Below are positions 34,364 to 44,021 of a DNA stretch of 64,000 nt, in pieces. Each line of letters starts with the position of its first letter. The first letter of the stretch is position 1. A program made the translations under genes and the position numbers. The notes under the pieces are model-generated. The model ran no database searches. It was not told where the DNA came from and was given only the letters and a program-made list of their open reading frames with translations. Where the stretch lies: the NCBI GenBank assembly GCA_030706685.1, contig JAUZOA010000012.1, positions 35,685 through 99,684 of the forward strand, in the 5' to 3' direction. This stretch comes from Bacteroidota bacterium. GTDB taxonomy: Bacteria; Bacteroidota; Bacteroidia; Chitinophagales; Chitinophagaceae.

Positions 34364-36778
34364 TCATTTCATTATTGGCAAATTGATCGGTTTCTTTTTT
34401 GGGGTCTTCGTAAAATTATACCCGAGACTCAACCTGAAATTCCTTGTATTCGTTGTACTGTAGCTTTCCAGGTTAAAATTAGTCCCATACGTAAAGCTCC
34501 TGTTACGCTGCGGTGAAAACACATCAATCAGGTTTAGCGTGACGGTAAACTTCTTATTAAAAAATTTACGCTGTATACCCGTATTCATGCTCCAGTTCCA
34601 GCGGGCATAACCCTGCGGATTGGCAAAGCGGCTGAAAGTAAAAGAACCGGTGAAATTCCAGACGTCTTTCGGAGTATAGGTCGAATTGATATTGGAGGTA
34701 AAGGAACCGCCATTCCGGTAACGGTTATACGTGCGGTCGAAAGCGCTGTATTGATTGAATGTATAGCTGGCGCTGAGATTCGTGCGTAATTTCCTGGTGA
34801 TGGTTAATCCTCCCCAGGCGCTGATCTCGTATTCTTTCCTCCCGCTGATGTTTTCCCAGGTGATCTGCGTCTTGCCATCCGGCAATAATGTCCTTACACG
34901 ACTGAAAATATCTTTTACAATATTATACCCCAATCCCAGGTTGAGAAAATAGATGGGTTTTGTTCTGCCAATAACAAAATCAAAGTTATCCGCCGTGGAA
35001 GCTTCGAGTTTTTCATTACCAAAACGGATGTTGTAAGGATCCGAAAAATCTATCGCAGGGTTCAGTTCATTGATACCGGGTCTGCGGATGCTGCGCCGGT
35101 AGGCCAGGGTAAGATTCAATTTATCCTGCCAGCTCTTGTTGATATTGGCAAACGGCAACCAGGTCCGGTAACTGTTTTTGGCATCCCTGCCTTCTTTAAA
35201 TAATTCAAACCATATATCGGTTTGTTCTGTACTGACACCCGCCGTAGCACTGAAATGATCAGCGATCATCTGTTTGACAGAACCACGGAAATTCATGACA
35301 GTTTGATGAAAACGAAAATCATTGCTCAAGAGGTCCAGTGGAAGGTAAATGGCATCTGGTTTTTTGAGATAACTGGCATCTACCTGCACATTACTGTTGC
35401 TGCGGTTATAATAGGTTCCGAACGAAAGAAAAGTTTTTTGGTTGGCCAGGGGTTTATCATAATCGGCGCGGAAAAGATGTCCTTCATTTTTATTATTGTT
35501 CAGTTGCAGTTGCGTGGAATCAGTACCGCTGAATGTATGATCGGGATTAAGGTATTGCTGGTAAAAATCCCGGTCGCTGTTACTATGAGAAAGATTATCC
35601 GAGACAAGGATACGTAATTGCTCCCCGGCTGTTTTTGTTCTCAATAGATAGGACAGGCTGAGAGAACCGTTATAATTATTCCCGTCGGTATAAATGTTCC
35701 TGTCGCTTAGCCGGTAAATATCTCCGTTACTGTTGATATTGGTATATTCTGTCGCGCTCCCGCTTGTATAATCATTTGAATTAAGTTGTAAAACCACATT
35801 AAAGGACTGGAGTTTGGTCAGGTCATCATCCATATTGAAACGGAAATTGGGGCGCTGTCCTTTATTCGTACTATTATAGTGTGTGTTGAAGTAATCAGAT
35901 GAATCAGTATAAATATTATTCCTGATGGAATAACCATTTCCTTCAAACCGGCTGTACCCGATCCCGCTGTTAATGGATATGGCCAGGCCCTGCCTGCGAT
36001 AACTGAAGTTTCCGCTAATAGCGGCTTCTCCCCTTGTACCTCCTGATATATTCAGCCGGCCGGTTTTGCCCACCCTGCCTTTTCTCAATACAATATTGAT
36101 TACCCCACCCTGTTCATTGGCATATTGCGGTGGCGGGTTGGTCATCACTTCTATTTTTTCAATCGAGCTCCCTGGCATGGATTCCAGCAGGTCCTGCAAT
36201 TGCTGAAGGTTTAACTCTACCGGTTTATCATCAATCAAAATCTTCGGTTCTTTTCCCCTTACGGTTATTTTTCCATCAGGGTCTTTTGTTACCAGCGGTA
36301 CATTGGTCAATAATTCGCTGGCAGTGCTGCCGGCGCTGAGTGCTGATTCGGCCGCATTGAAAGTAATATTGCCATCTTTGGATTCGATCAATGGCTTTTC
36401 AGAATAGACCACTATCTCTCCAAGACTCTCTGAATTTTTCGGGTGCAGTGTAAGATCACTGAGATTAAAATCGGATCGCTCTGCCCGGAAATAAATGCTG
36501 TCAATGATCAAAAGATTAAGCCCTACATAACTGATGCGAAGCCGGTAGTAGCCGTAAGGGATATCCCGGAAAGAAAAAACGCCGTCCTTATCGGTCAGGG
36601 TAGTTTGCTTTTGTAGTGAATCGGCAAGGAAAATAATTTCAGAGGATGCGCCTTCCAATGGCTTCTTTTTTTCATCCATTACATTGCCGGCCAATAAGCC
36701 GGAAGCAGGTTTATTCTGCGTAAATGCAGTCACTCCCCATAAAATCGCGGCTACAAAAAAAGCAGTCCTTTTCAACAT
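34364..36778 (-). CDS. Outer membrane beta-barrel/TonB-dependent receptor-like protein
   Basis: An 804-residue outer membrane protein. A signal peptide (MLKRTAFFVAAILWGVTAFTQ) is followed by a CarboxypepD_reg-like beta-sandwich (about 28-115: GLLAGNVMDEKKKPLEGAS, FSFRDIPYGYYRLRISYVG). A plug-like domain comes next (about 120-245: ESALSAGSTASELLTNVPLV, KIEVMTNPPPQYANEQGGVINIVLRK). A barrel of alternating strands runs to the C terminus (OMP_b-brl_3 type). No TonB box or SusD partner is visible, so the substrate is unknown. It is probably a single-gene unit. Confidence 0.85.
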   Translation of the reverse strand: MLKRTAFFVAAILWGVTAFTQNKPASGLLAGNVMDEKKKPLEGASSEIIFLADSLQKQTTLTDKDGVFSFRDIPYGYYRLRISYVGLNLLIIDSIYFRAERSDFNLSDLTLHPKNSESLGEIVVYSEKPLIESKDGNITFNAAESALSAGSTASELLTNVPLVTKDPDGKITVRGKEPKILIDDKPVELNLQQLQDLLESMPGSSIEKIEVMTNPPPQYANEQGGVINIVLRKGRVGKTGRLNISGGTRGEAAISGNFSYRRQGLAISINSGIGYSRFEGNGYSIRNNIYTDSSDYFNTHYNSTNKGQRPNFRFNMDDDLTKLQSFNVVLQLNSNDYTSGSATEYTNINSNGDIYRLSDRNIYTDGNNYNGSLSLSYLLRTKTAGEQLRILVSDNLSHSNSDRDFYQQYLNPDHTFSGTDSTQLQLNNNKNEGHLFRADYDKPLANQKTFLSFGTYYNRSNSNVQVDASYLKKPDAIYLPLDLLSNDFRFHQTVMNFRGSVKQMIADHFSATAGVSTEQTDIWFELFKEGRDAKNSYRTWLPFANINKSWQDKLNLTLAYRRSIRRPGINELNPAIDFSDPYNIRFGNEKLEASTADNFDFVIGRTKPIYFLNLGLGYNIVKDIFSRVRTLLPDGKTQITWENISGRKEYEISAWGGLTITRKLRTNLSASYTFNQYSAFDRTYNRYRNGGSFTSNINSTYTPKDVWNFTGSFTFSRFANPQGYARWNWSMNTGIQRKFFNKKFTVTLNLIDVFSPQRNRSFTYGTNFNLESYSTTNTRNFRLSLGYNFTKTPKKKPINLPIMK

Positions 36779-37306
36779 TCGCCTTTTAGACGTTCAAAGA
36801 TAATTTGAACCTGCTGAAAGCGGTGGTAAACCTTAGCTCTTAGTCAAATAGGAAGGTTATGGTAGTTGTATCCAAGCCGCCCGGGCCTGTTATTCCACCT
36901 GCCTGGCAAAGCTTGACCACAGAGCTGACTAATCCGGGGATAAACCAGGGATAAGCCAGAGATATCCCACAGATGTCCCACAGATAAGCCAGAGATGTCC
37001 CACTATTATAAGGACTGGCTTATCTCTGGCTTATCTCCGGCTTATTTGTATGAAAAATCTTTTTTATATGACTATGAGATCCGGCATTGGTAGGGCACTG
37101 GTATAATACTGCTATAAATCAATACTGCTTGTCGAATCAGGCTTGTAAGTAAAAAAGCCCGGACTCGTCCATAGGTTAATAGCAGTAGATACCAGGGTTC
37201 GTCCTTAGGGTAACCAACCAGCTCCTTTCTACTGTCATCCTGTCACAATCTTCATTGTTTTGGGTATATTTGCATCCCCGGCGACTGCCGGATAATCTAA
37301 AGTTGA
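36779..37306. other. Intergenic region with iterated AAGCCAGAGAT inverted repeat
   Basis: No gene seen. ATAAGCCAGAGATA (36951-36964, repeated at about 36983-36996) pairs perfectly with TATCTCTGGCTTAT (37021-37034). The words GATGTCCCACAGAT and GGCTTATCTC are iterated around it (36940-37046). The miaB promoter follows at 37265. Confidence 0.65.
37265..37272 (+). promoter_or_regulatory. Putative -7 element of the miaB operon
   Basis: TATATTTG is an exact TAnnTTTG match, 34 bases before the miaB ATG. A good -33 element 20 bases upstream is not evident. Confidence 0.45.
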
Positions 37307-38800
37307 ATGCTGGACTACGTGACAGATAAAGTACCCCGAAATGATCGGGACAAGCAGGATGAAAGCAGGCAGGGCGAAGCTTTTGCCCCCTTTGCCAATG
37401 ACCCGAATGGCTATAAAAAGCGGTTCTATATTGAGAGTTATGGCTGTCAAATGAATTTTTCAGATAGCGAGATAGTGGCGTCCATCCTGAATAAAGAGGG
37501 ATTTGGCGCCACCCGTAACGTGGAAGAAGCCGATCTCATCTTTATCAATACCTGCTCTATCCGGGAAAAAGCGGAACAAACCGTTCGTAAGCGTCTTACT
37601 GAATTTAAAAAACTGAAAGCGCAGAAGAAAGGGATGCTGGTAGGTGTGCTTGGATGCATGGCCGAAAGACTGAAATCTAAGTTCTTAGAAGAAGAAAAAT
37701 TAGTGGATATGGTAGTCGGGCCGGATGCTTACCGGACATTGCCAGGCTTAGTAGAAGAAGCGGAAGGTGGTCAGAAAGCGGTAAATGTTTTGCTGAGCCG
37801 TGAAGAAACCTATGCCGATATCTCTCCCGTTCGTCTTGACAGCAATGGCGTATCGGCATTCGTCAGTATCATGCGGGGCTGCAATAATATGTGTTCATTC
37901 TGCGTGGTTCCTTTTACAAGAGGCAGGGAAAGAAGCCGTGATGCAGAAAGTATAATCCGGGAATGTAAAGATCTCTTCGCGCAAGGATACAAGGAAGTGA
38001 CCTTGCTGGGACAGAATGTGGACAGCTATTATTATATGCCGGAGACTTCGAAAGTCTCTCCGCCAACTGGAGGAGGAGGAGCCCCGATAGCTATCGGGAT
38101 AGAAGGGGCTGTAACCTTTGCGATTTTATTGGAAATGGTGGCGCAGATCTCTCCTCTTTTAAGGGTTCGTTTTTCTACCTCTCATCCAAAGGATATTACA
38201 GATGAAGTGCTGCATACTATGGCAAGACACGAGAATATCTGCAAATACATTCACCTGCCTGTACAAAGCGGTTCGACAAGAGTACTGCAGCTGATGAACA
38301 GGACCTATACGAGAGAATGGTATATGGCCAAAGTGGACCGTATCCGGGAGATCATGCCGGATTGCGGCATCAGTTCCGATATCATCGCAGGTTTTTGCAC
38401 GGAAGAAGAACAGGATCACCGGGACACATTAAATATCATGGAATATAGCCGCTATGATTTCAGCTATATGTTCATCTACAGTGAGCGGCCGGGTACCCTT
38501 GCGCAAAAAAGATTCGAAGACGATATCCCGGAAGAAGTTAAGAAAAGAAGATTGCAGGATGTGGTAGAAGTGCAAAACAGGTTATCCCTGGAGAGTAATA
38601 AAAAAGATGTCGGTAAAACATTCAAAGTACTTATAGAGGGCGAAAGCAAAAGAAACGAGGCCAACTGGAAAGGAAGGAACAGCCAGAATAAAGTAATCGT
38701 TTTTCCTAAAGAAAATTATGAACTAAAGAAAGGAGATTATGTTATGGTGAAAGTTACTGGCTGTACGCAGGCAACTTTACTTGGAAACATTATTAATTAA
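37307..38800 (+). CDS. miaB: tRNA-2-methylthio-N6-isopentenyladenosine synthase MiaB
   Basis: Radical-SAM methylthiotransferase that adds the 2-methylthio group to i6A37 of tRNA. Its three parts are present: the UPF0004 domain with [11 protein letters not shown] (Cys47) and further cysteines in [10 protein letters not shown] and [10 protein letters not shown]; the radical SAM motif C192xxxC196xxC199 (GCNNMCSFC); and a C-terminal TRAM domain. At residues 246-268 it carries an unusual stretch ([19 protein letters not shown]...) encoded by palindromic repeat DNA. The stretch is in a loop before the conserved RFSTSHPKD segment and keeps the frame. First gene of miaB-sigma54-lptE-TPR-secG. Confidence 0.93.
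   Translation: MLDYVTDKVPRNDRDKQDESRQGEAFAPFANDPNGYKKRFYIESYGCQMNFSDSEIVASILNKEGFGATRNVEEADLIFINTCSIREKAEQTVRKRLTEFKKLKAQKKGMLVGVLGCMAERLKSKFLEEEKLVDMVVGPDAYRTLPGLVEEAEGGQKAVNVLLSREETYADISPVRLDSNGVSAFVSIMRGCNNMCSFCVVPFTRGRERSRDAESIIRECKDLFAQGYKEVTLLGQNVDSYYYMPETSKVSPPTGGGGAPIAIGIEGAVTFAILLEMVAQISPLLRVRFSTSHPKDITDEVLHTMARHENICKYIHLPVQSGSTRVLQLMNRTYTREWYMAKVDRIREIMPDCGISSDIIAGFCTEEEQDHRDTLNIMEYSRYDFSYMFIYSERPGTLAQKRFEDDIPEEVKKRRLQDVVEVQNRLSLESNKKDVGKTFKVLIEGESKRNEANWKGRNSQNKVIVFPKENYELKKGDYVMVKVTGCTQATLLGNIIN
38042..38109. repeat. Palindromic repeat inserted in frame in miaB
   Basis: Three palindromes follow each other. GAGACTT-CGA-AAGTCTC is at 38042-38058. CTCC...GGAG follows. CCCGATAGCTATCGGG is at 38083-38098, flanked by GCCCC/GGGGC. 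Such sequences are typical of intergenic repeats, yet here they are translated. Confidence 0.7.
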
Positions 38801-38818
38801 TGGTTATTAATTAATAAT
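38789..38818. repeat. ATTATTAATTAAT hairpin across the miaB stop codon
   Basis: A perfect 13-base inverted repeat (38789-38801 and 38806-38818, four-base loop) spans the end of miaB and the spacer before the sigma-54 activator. No T-run follows, so it is unlikely to end the operon; it may modulate read-through. Confidence 0.5.
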
Positions 38819-38831
38819 TCAACTATCAGAA

Positions 38832-40094
38832 ATGGACATTCAATCAATAAAAAATCGTTTTGGCATTATCGGCAACTCACCTGCTCTCAATTATGCTTTG
38901 CAGGTGGCGGTGCAGGTAGCCAGTACTGACCTCACGGTGCTTATCATGGGTGAAAGCGGCGTAGGTAAGGAAGCATTTTCCCTGATCATTCATTCATTAT
39001 CCAACCGGAAACATAATCCTTTCATAGCTGTTAACTGCGGCGCTATCCCGGAAGGAACGATTGATTCCGAACTTTTCGGTCATGAAAAAGGATCTTTTAC
39101 CGGGGCTGTTGAATCCAGGAAGGGCTATTTTGAAACGGTGAATGGCGGTACTATTTTCCTGGATGAGATCGGAGAAATGCCTCTTGGCACACAAGCCCGT
39201 TTATTGCGTGTACTGGAAGCCGGTGAATATATCCGTGTAGGTTCATCCAAAGTGCAGAAAACAGATGTAAGAGTTATCGCTGCCAGCAATAAAGATCTCC
39301 TGCAACTGGTACAGCAGGGAAAATTTCGCGAAGACCTGTATTATCGTTTAAGCACTGTTCCTATCCGCGTACCTGCGTTGCACGACCGGAAAGAAGATAT
39401 ACACCTGCTTTTCCGGAAATTCGCTGCGGACTTTGCTGATAAATATAAAACAGGTTCTGTGCAGTTGGATGATGAAGCAAAACAACTGTTAATTAACTAT
39501 CCCTGGCCGGGAAATATTCGCGAATTGAAGAATATTGCAGAACAGATCTCGGTTCTTTCAGAAGATAAAAATATAACGGCAAAACAATTAGGCCGGTTTT
39601 TGCAGCCCTATTCAACTAACCGTTTGCCTGTATTGGCCCATGCCAATGGCAGCCCCCAGGAGTTTTCGAACGAACGAGAGATATTGTATAAGCTGTTCTT
39701 TGATATGAAAAAAGATGTGACAGAGCTGAAGAGGATGTTCCTCGAAGTTTTGCAAAATCCAAACCTGGTAGCGCAAAACCAGGGTTTGATCAATGAACTG
39801 AAAGAATTGAAAGCACATGAAAGCCTGCAACACGTCCTGGTGCAACAACCGGTACAACCCATGCAGCCGGTCACCAATCTCTCTTCCGGCAGGCAGGTGA
39901 GTATCGGCATGAACGATGAAATACAAGAACATGTAGAAGTAGAGGAAAGCCTGAATATCATGGATAAAGAAAAAGAGCTGATCATAAAAGCGCTAAAAAA
40001 ACATAAAAGCAAAAGAAAGGATGCGGCCCTTGACCTGGGAATCAGTGAAAGAACATTATACAGGAAGCTTAAAGAATACGATATAGAAGACTAA
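38832..40094 (+). CDS. Sigma-54-dependent transcriptional activator
   Basis: A 420-residue enhancer-binding protein without N-terminal receiver. The AAA+ domain starts almost at once: Walker A GESGVGKE, the sigma-54 contact loop GSFTGA (residues 87-92, Ser in place of the usual Ala of GAFTGA), Walker B TIFLDEIGEM, and the arginine-finger region REDLYYRLS. A Gln-rich linker (about 300-360) precedes a Fis-type HTH (AALDLGISERTLYRKLKEY). The stop and the next ATG overlap (ATGA), so it is coupled to lptE. Signal input is unknown. Confidence 0.9.
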   Translation: MDIQSIKNRFGIIGNSPALNYALQVAVQVASTDLTVLIMGESGVGKEAFSLIIHSLSNRKHNPFIAVNCGAIPEGTIDSELFGHEKGSFTGAVESRKGYFETVNGGTIFLDEIGEMPLGTQARLLRVLEAGEYIRVGSSKVQKTDVRVIAASNKDLLQLVQQGKFREDLYYRLSTVPIRVPALHDRKEDIHLLFRKFAADFADKYKTGSVQLDDEAKQLLINYPWPGNIRELKNIAEQISVLSEDKNITAKQLGRFLQPYSTNRLPVLAHANGSPQEFSNEREILYKLFFDMKKDVTELKRMFLEVLQNPNLVAQNQGLINELKELKAHESLQHVLVQQPVQPMQPVTNLSSGRQVSIGMNDEIQEHVEVEESLNIMDKEKELIIKALKKHKSKRKDAALDLGISERTLYRKLKEYDIED

Positions 40095-40621
40095 TGAACG
40101 GTATAAAAAAAATATCCCTGCTGGTTTTACCTTTTTTGCTTGTAGCTATGGCTTTTGTCAATAATAGTTGCAGTGTTCATTATGGGTTCAAGGATGTTTC
40201 GATCCCCGATTCTATCAGAACGATTAAAGTAAATCTCATTGAAAACCGGGCCACATATATCAACCCCCAGTTGAGCCCCCAGCTCAGCGATAAACTCCGG
40301 CAGAAGATTGTAAGCCAAACCAAGCTGAAACAAACCAACGGCGACAATGCCGATTGGGAGATCAGCGGAACCATCACGGATTACTCATTCAGCACTTCGG
40401 GCATATCCAACCAGCAGACCTCTACGAGCCGGTTAACTGTTGGCGTTCATATCACCATCAATAAGATCAAAGAGGATAAGACAGAGGAATACGATGTAAG
40501 CCGCAATTTTGATTTTCCTTCCAGCCAGTCCCTCCAACAGGCCGAAGCTTCCCTTCTTACGGAAATGGTCCGGGGCCTTAGCGACGATATCTTTAATCGT
40601 CTTTTTTCAAACTGGAATTAA
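40094..40621 (+). CDS. lptE: LptE-like LPS assembly lipoprotein
   Basis: A 175-residue lipoprotein, the probable partner of LptD at the outer membrane in inserting lipopolysaccharide. The N terminus has a signal and lipobox (LVAMAFVNNSC, Cys26). The mature part shows the family pattern VHYGFKDVSIPDSIRTIKVNLIENRA, LSPQLSDKLRQKI and the central EISGTITDYSFS strand. It overlaps the activator gene and precedes a TPR-like gene and secG, the arrangement common in Bacteroidota. Confidence 0.82.
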   Translation: MNGIKKISLLVLPFLLVAMAFVNNSCSVHYGFKDVSIPDSIRTIKVNLIENRATYINPQLSPQLSDKLRQKIVSQTKLKQTNGDNADWEISGTITDYSFSTSGISNQQTSTSRLTVGVHITINKIKEDKTEEYDVSRNFDFPSSQSLQQAEASLLTEMVRGLSDDIFNRLFSNWN

Positions 40622-40670
40622 ACTATTTTTACTTTATTTTTTTATTCAGTAATCGTTTTAACTTGTGGCC

Positions 40671-41555
40671 ATGAATATTGCTTTCAATGAAGTTGCCATG
40701 GCGGTTCTCAAAAGGCCACTGCAAGATTGCAGTCTTACTGAATTGCAGCAACTCGCTGACCAATATCCCTATTTTGGTCCGGCACATTTATTACTGGCAA
40801 AAAAATTGCAGGAAGAGAACCCGGCATCTTACGAAGAACAAGTTCAAAAGACCTCTCTTTATTTTCAAAATCGCTTATGGCTGCATCATTTATTGAATGA
40901 TAATGATGTCCCGGAAATTATTATTGAAAATAAACAGGGGCCGGAAATGACGGCGGAAGAACAAGATAAGACCGGGGTAATACCTGGAAACCGGGAAGAG
41001 AATGTTATAGAACAAACCGGGGAATCAATACCCGTAGTTTCACTGAGCGCTGAGCTGGTTGCTGAGCACAGCATACAAGACGAGATCGCAACGGAACCGG
41101 CCGGGAAAGAAACAACCAAACAAAATGAGGTGACAGTGGATATAGCGCAATTAAAAATTGAACCGCTTTCCCCGGGCGCTGAACTAAGTTTCGAGCCTTA
41201 TCATACAGTAGATTATTTCGCGTCACAGGGGATAAAATTTAAAGAAGAAGAGCGGCCAAAAGATCGTTTCGGCCAGCAACTAAAGAGCTTTACGGAATGG
41301 CTCAAGGCCATGAAACGTGTCCCCGCCACTGAAGTGGCAGGAGCCGTTGATGTAAATAACGAAAGAAAAATAGAACAACTGGCTGAGTATTCTATAGCCG
41401 AACGCCATGTGATAACAGAGGCGATGGCTGAGGTATGGGAAAAACAGGGAAATAAGGCTAAAGCCGAAGAAATCTACCGCAAATTAAGTTTGCTTGATCC
41501 CTCCAAAAGCTCTTATTTTGCAGCGAAAATTGATGAATTAAAGAAAACGAGCTGA
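40671..41555 (+). CDS. Hypothetical protein with C-terminal TPR-like motif
   Basis: A 294-residue protein (296 with the GTG at 40665). The N-terminal 75 residues are helical (LTELQQLADQYPYFGPAHLLLAKKLQEENP), a long acidic low-complexity middle follows (residues 80-190), and the last 50 residues form a TPR-like helix pair (ITEAMAEVWEKQGNKAKAEEIYRKLSLLDPSKSSYF). Such proteins occur between lptE and secG in Bacteroidota; their role is unknown. It starts 50 bp after lptE and ends 2 bp before secG. Confidence 0.75.
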   Translation: MNIAFNEVAMAVLKRPLQDCSLTELQQLADQYPYFGPAHLLLAKKLQEENPASYEEQVQKTSLYFQNRLWLHHLLNDNDVPEIIIENKQGPEMTAEEQDKTGVIPGNREENVIEQTGESIPVVSLSAELVAEHSIQDEIATEPAGKETTKQNEVTVDIAQLKIEPLSPGAELSFEPYHTVDYFASQGIKFKEEERPKDRFGQQLKSFTEWLKAMKRVPATEVAGAVDVNNERKIEQLAEYSIAERHVITEAMAEVWEKQGNKAKAEEIYRKLSLLDPSKSSYFAAKIDELKKTS

Positions 41556-41556
41556 T

Positions 41557-41892
41557 ATGACTATAATATTCCTGATCCTTATTGTACTTGCCTCTTTTAT
41601 ACTCGGTTTTATAGTATTGGTACAGAACCCTAAAGGAGGAGGCCTGGCCGGGAGTTTTGCCGGGCTCAGCAACCAGTTTATGGGGGTAAAGCAGACCACC
41701 GATGTGCTGGAAAAAGGCACCTGGATTTTTGCGGCAGTAATTGGTGTGCTATGCCTCGCTTCTACTTTTTTTATTAGCCATACCAGCACGACAGTGGGTG
41801 GTCCAAAAACGAACGCTACAGAGGCAACAGCCCCTGCTACCCAATCGCCTTTAAATACGCAACCACCGGCCGGCCAACCCACTAAGCCTTAA
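41557..41892 (+). CDS. secG: Preprotein translocase subunit SecG
   Basis: A 111-residue inner membrane protein with two helices (FLILIVLASFILGFIVLVQ and WIFAAVIGVLCLASTFFIS), linked by the conserved NPKGGGLAGSFAG loop. It stabilises the SecYEG channel. The C-terminal 35 residues are a Thr/Pro/Ala-rich tail as in other Bacteroidota SecG proteins. Last gene of the miaB operon; a strong terminator follows after 37 bp. Confidence 0.93.
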   Translation: MTIIFLILIVLASFILGFIVLVQNPKGGGLAGSFAGLSNQFMGVKQTTDVLEKGTWIFAAVIGVLCLASTFFISHTSTTVGGPKTNATEATAPATQSPLNTQPPAGQPTKP

Positions 41893-41929
41893 TAACTAAA
41901 TAGCCGTTAACGAAATATAATTTTTTATT

Positions 41930-41955
41930 CCCCGCCTGATAAGGCGGGGTTTTTT
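41930..41955 (+). terminator. Rho-independent terminator after secG
   Basis: CCCCGCC (41930-41936) pairs with GGCGGGG (41943-41949) over a six-base loop, followed directly by six T. It ends the miaB-secG operon and argues that mltG uses the ATG at 41981, because the frame upstream of it runs through the terminator. Confidence 0.92.
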
Positions 41956-41980
41956 GTTTATTTTTATTTCATCAATAACT

Positions 41981-42994
41981 ATGAAAAAAAAGATCATACC
42001 CGCTGTTGCCGGCCTGCTTATTCTTATTGCCGCTTTTACTGCCTGGAAATTCTTTGTATCCGGTGTTTCGACTGAAAAAGAAGGTAAATACGTCTATATA
42101 AAAACCGGGGCCTCCTTCCACGACGTACAAAGTGAACTGATCAAAAACAATTTTATCCGCAATTCCGTCTGGTTCCGGATGGTTTCCAATATCGCGGGTT
42201 ATAACAAGGTAAAACCGGGTCGTTATAAAATTACCAAAGGGATGAGCCTGATGGATCTTGTACGTATGTTGAAGAATGGCAAGCAGGCGCCTGTAAACTT
42301 TGTTGTGACCAAAATAAGAACCCGTGAAATCCTGGCGGGCAAAATAGGAGCCGCTTTTGAATGTGATTCGCTGCAGATGATCAATTTCTTAAACAACCCG
42401 GATTCTTTAAGTGCTTATTCCCTGGATACAAATACGGTGATGGCCGCAGTTATCCCGCTTACGTATGAAATAAAATGGAATACTACAGCAGAAAAAATAT
42501 TTCACCAGTTTTACAGCGCCTATAAAAATTTCTGGACAGATGAAAGAAAACAAAAAGCAGAAAGGCTTCATCTGAGCCCTTCAGAAGTCTCCACATTAGC
42601 TTCTATTATTGATGAAGAGACGAATGCGGCTTCCGACAGGCCGAATATTGCCAGCGTATATCTCAATCGTATCGCGAGGGGAATGCCTTTGCAGGCTGAT
42701 CCTACCTTAAAATTCGCTCTTAAGAATTTTGGATTGAAGAGGATTTACAACGAACATACTTCCATTCAATCGCCCTATAACACGTATATCAACAAGGGGC
42801 TTCCACCCGGGCCTATTTGTACTCCCCAGGTTGAAACAATCGACGCTGTGCTGGATACCCCCAAAACCGATTACCTGTATTTTGTGGCCAATAGCGACTT
42901 TAGCGGAACCCATATTTTTACGACCAACTATGAAGACCACATGAAATATGCAAGGCTTTACCAGCAGGAATTGGATAAACGTAATATCAGGTAG
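41981..42994 (+). CDS. mltG: Endolytic murein transglycosylase MltG
   Basis: Inner membrane lytic transglycosylase of the YceG/MltG family, about 337 residues, thought to cut nascent glycan chains. It has one N-terminal membrane helix (IIPAVAGLLILIAAFTAW), a LysM-like region and the YceG domain with TLASIIDEETNAASDRPNIASVYLNRIARGMPLQADPTL and SPYNTYINKGLPPGPICTP. E. coli MltG has ExE at the position of DEE here, and I cannot tell which residue is catalytic. The start at 41981 is chosen since the longer ORF (41954) begins inside the terminator. Confidence 0.9.
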   Translation: MKKKIIPAVAGLLILIAAFTAWKFFVSGVSTEKEGKYVYIKTGASFHDVQSELIKNNFIRNSVWFRMVSNIAGYNKVKPGRYKITKGMSLMDLVRMLKNGKQAPVNFVVTKIRTREILAGKIGAAFECDSLQMINFLNNPDSLSAYSLDTNTVMAAVIPLTYEIKWNTTAEKIFHQFYSAYKNFWTDERKQKAERLHLSPSEVSTLASIIDEETNAASDRPNIASVYLNRIARGMPLQADPTLKFALKNFGLKRIYNEHTSIQSPYNTYINKGLPPGPICTPQVETIDAVLDTPKTDYLYFVANSDFSGTHIFTTNYEDHMKYARLYQQELDKRNIR

Positions 42995-43016
42995 TGTCTT
43001 ACTTTTACATGATTTC

Positions 43017-43982
43017 ATGTATTGGCTCACACATATAAAACGTAAAATACTTGTTTCCGTTCCGGTCAGTTTCCTGATCCGGAAGAGTAAAAGGATATTC
43101 CTCCCGGGTTTCCAGGGCATTCCTTTGTTTGATGTTATACGCTTTTTTTTCCTGCAGGCAAAAAAAGTAGGATTTACAGAAAGAGCTTCCGCGATCGCTT
43201 TCAATTTTACCATGACTATTCCGCCGGTTATTATTTTTCTTTTTACACTTTTACCTTACATGCCCATTTCAAAAGATTTCATTGCCCAGATGTTTCAATT
43301 GATAAGAGATATTGTGCCGGGTGAAAAAAATAACGCAGGGCTGATACAATTTCTCAGGGATATACTCAACAAGCCACGGACAGGTCTCCTGTCCACCGGT
43401 TTTTTGCTGGCCATGTTTTTTTCTTCCAACGCGGTAATGGGCATTATGCGGTCATTCGATAAGCAATATGTCGGTTTTATCAAAAGAAAAGGACTTCGGC
43501 AACGCTGGGCCGCCCTGCGGCTTACTTTTTTCCTGTTCATCCTTTTTTTTATATGCCTGTCCGCGTTGGTGATGCAGAAAGCTGTATTGAAATGGATGGG
43601 AGTAAAAAAAGCGGTGCTGATCGCTACACTCAACGACATTCGCTGGCTGCTGATCATATTACTATTCTTTTTTTCCATTTCTTTTATCTATCGCCACGCT
43701 CCGTCTGTACATAAAAAATGGAAACTCATCAGTCCCGGCTCAATCCTGGCTACATTCCTGATGATCGTTTTCGCCGCAGCGTTTTCTTATTATGTCAGCA
43801 ACTTCTCCAACTATAACAAATTATATGGCTCTATCAGTACCGTACTGATACTCATGCTGTTGATCTATTTCAACTCGCTGGTGCTGCTGATCGGTTTTGA
43901 ATTAAACGTCAGTATCAACTCGTTGAAACATTCAGTGGATGAAAGGAATAAAAATCTTGCTGGCGGCAGCCATTCAGTATGA
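43017..43982 (+). CDS. YihY/BrkB family inner membrane protein
   Basis: About 321 residues. Six membrane helices are expected, among them FTMTIPPVIIFLFTLLPYM, LLSTGFLLAMFFSSNAVMG, LRLTFFLFILFFICLSALV and STVLILMLLIYFNSLVLLIGFELN, the last being the characteristic end of BrkB/YihY proteins. Once called ribonuclease BN, the family has no established function. The start at 43017 (MYWLTHIKRK) avoids an overlap with mltG that the ATG at 42948 would cause. Confidence 0.85.
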   Translation: MYWLTHIKRKILVSVPVSFLIRKSKRIFLPGFQGIPLFDVIRFFFLQAKKVGFTERASAIAFNFTMTIPPVIIFLFTLLPYMPISKDFIAQMFQLIRDIVPGEKNNAGLIQFLRDILNKPRTGLLSTGFLLAMFFSSNAVMGIMRSFDKQYVGFIKRKGLRQRWAALRLTFFLFILFFICLSALVMQKAVLKWMGVKKAVLIATLNDIRWLLIILLFFFSISFIYRHAPSVHKKWKLISPGSILATFLMIVFAAAFSYYVSNFSNYNKLYGSISTVLILMLLIYFNSLVLLIGFELNVSINSLKHSVDERNKNLAGGSHSV

Positions 43983-44021
43983 TTTTTGTTGAACTTTGTT
44001 AAGAGCCCAAAATCTTAGTAT

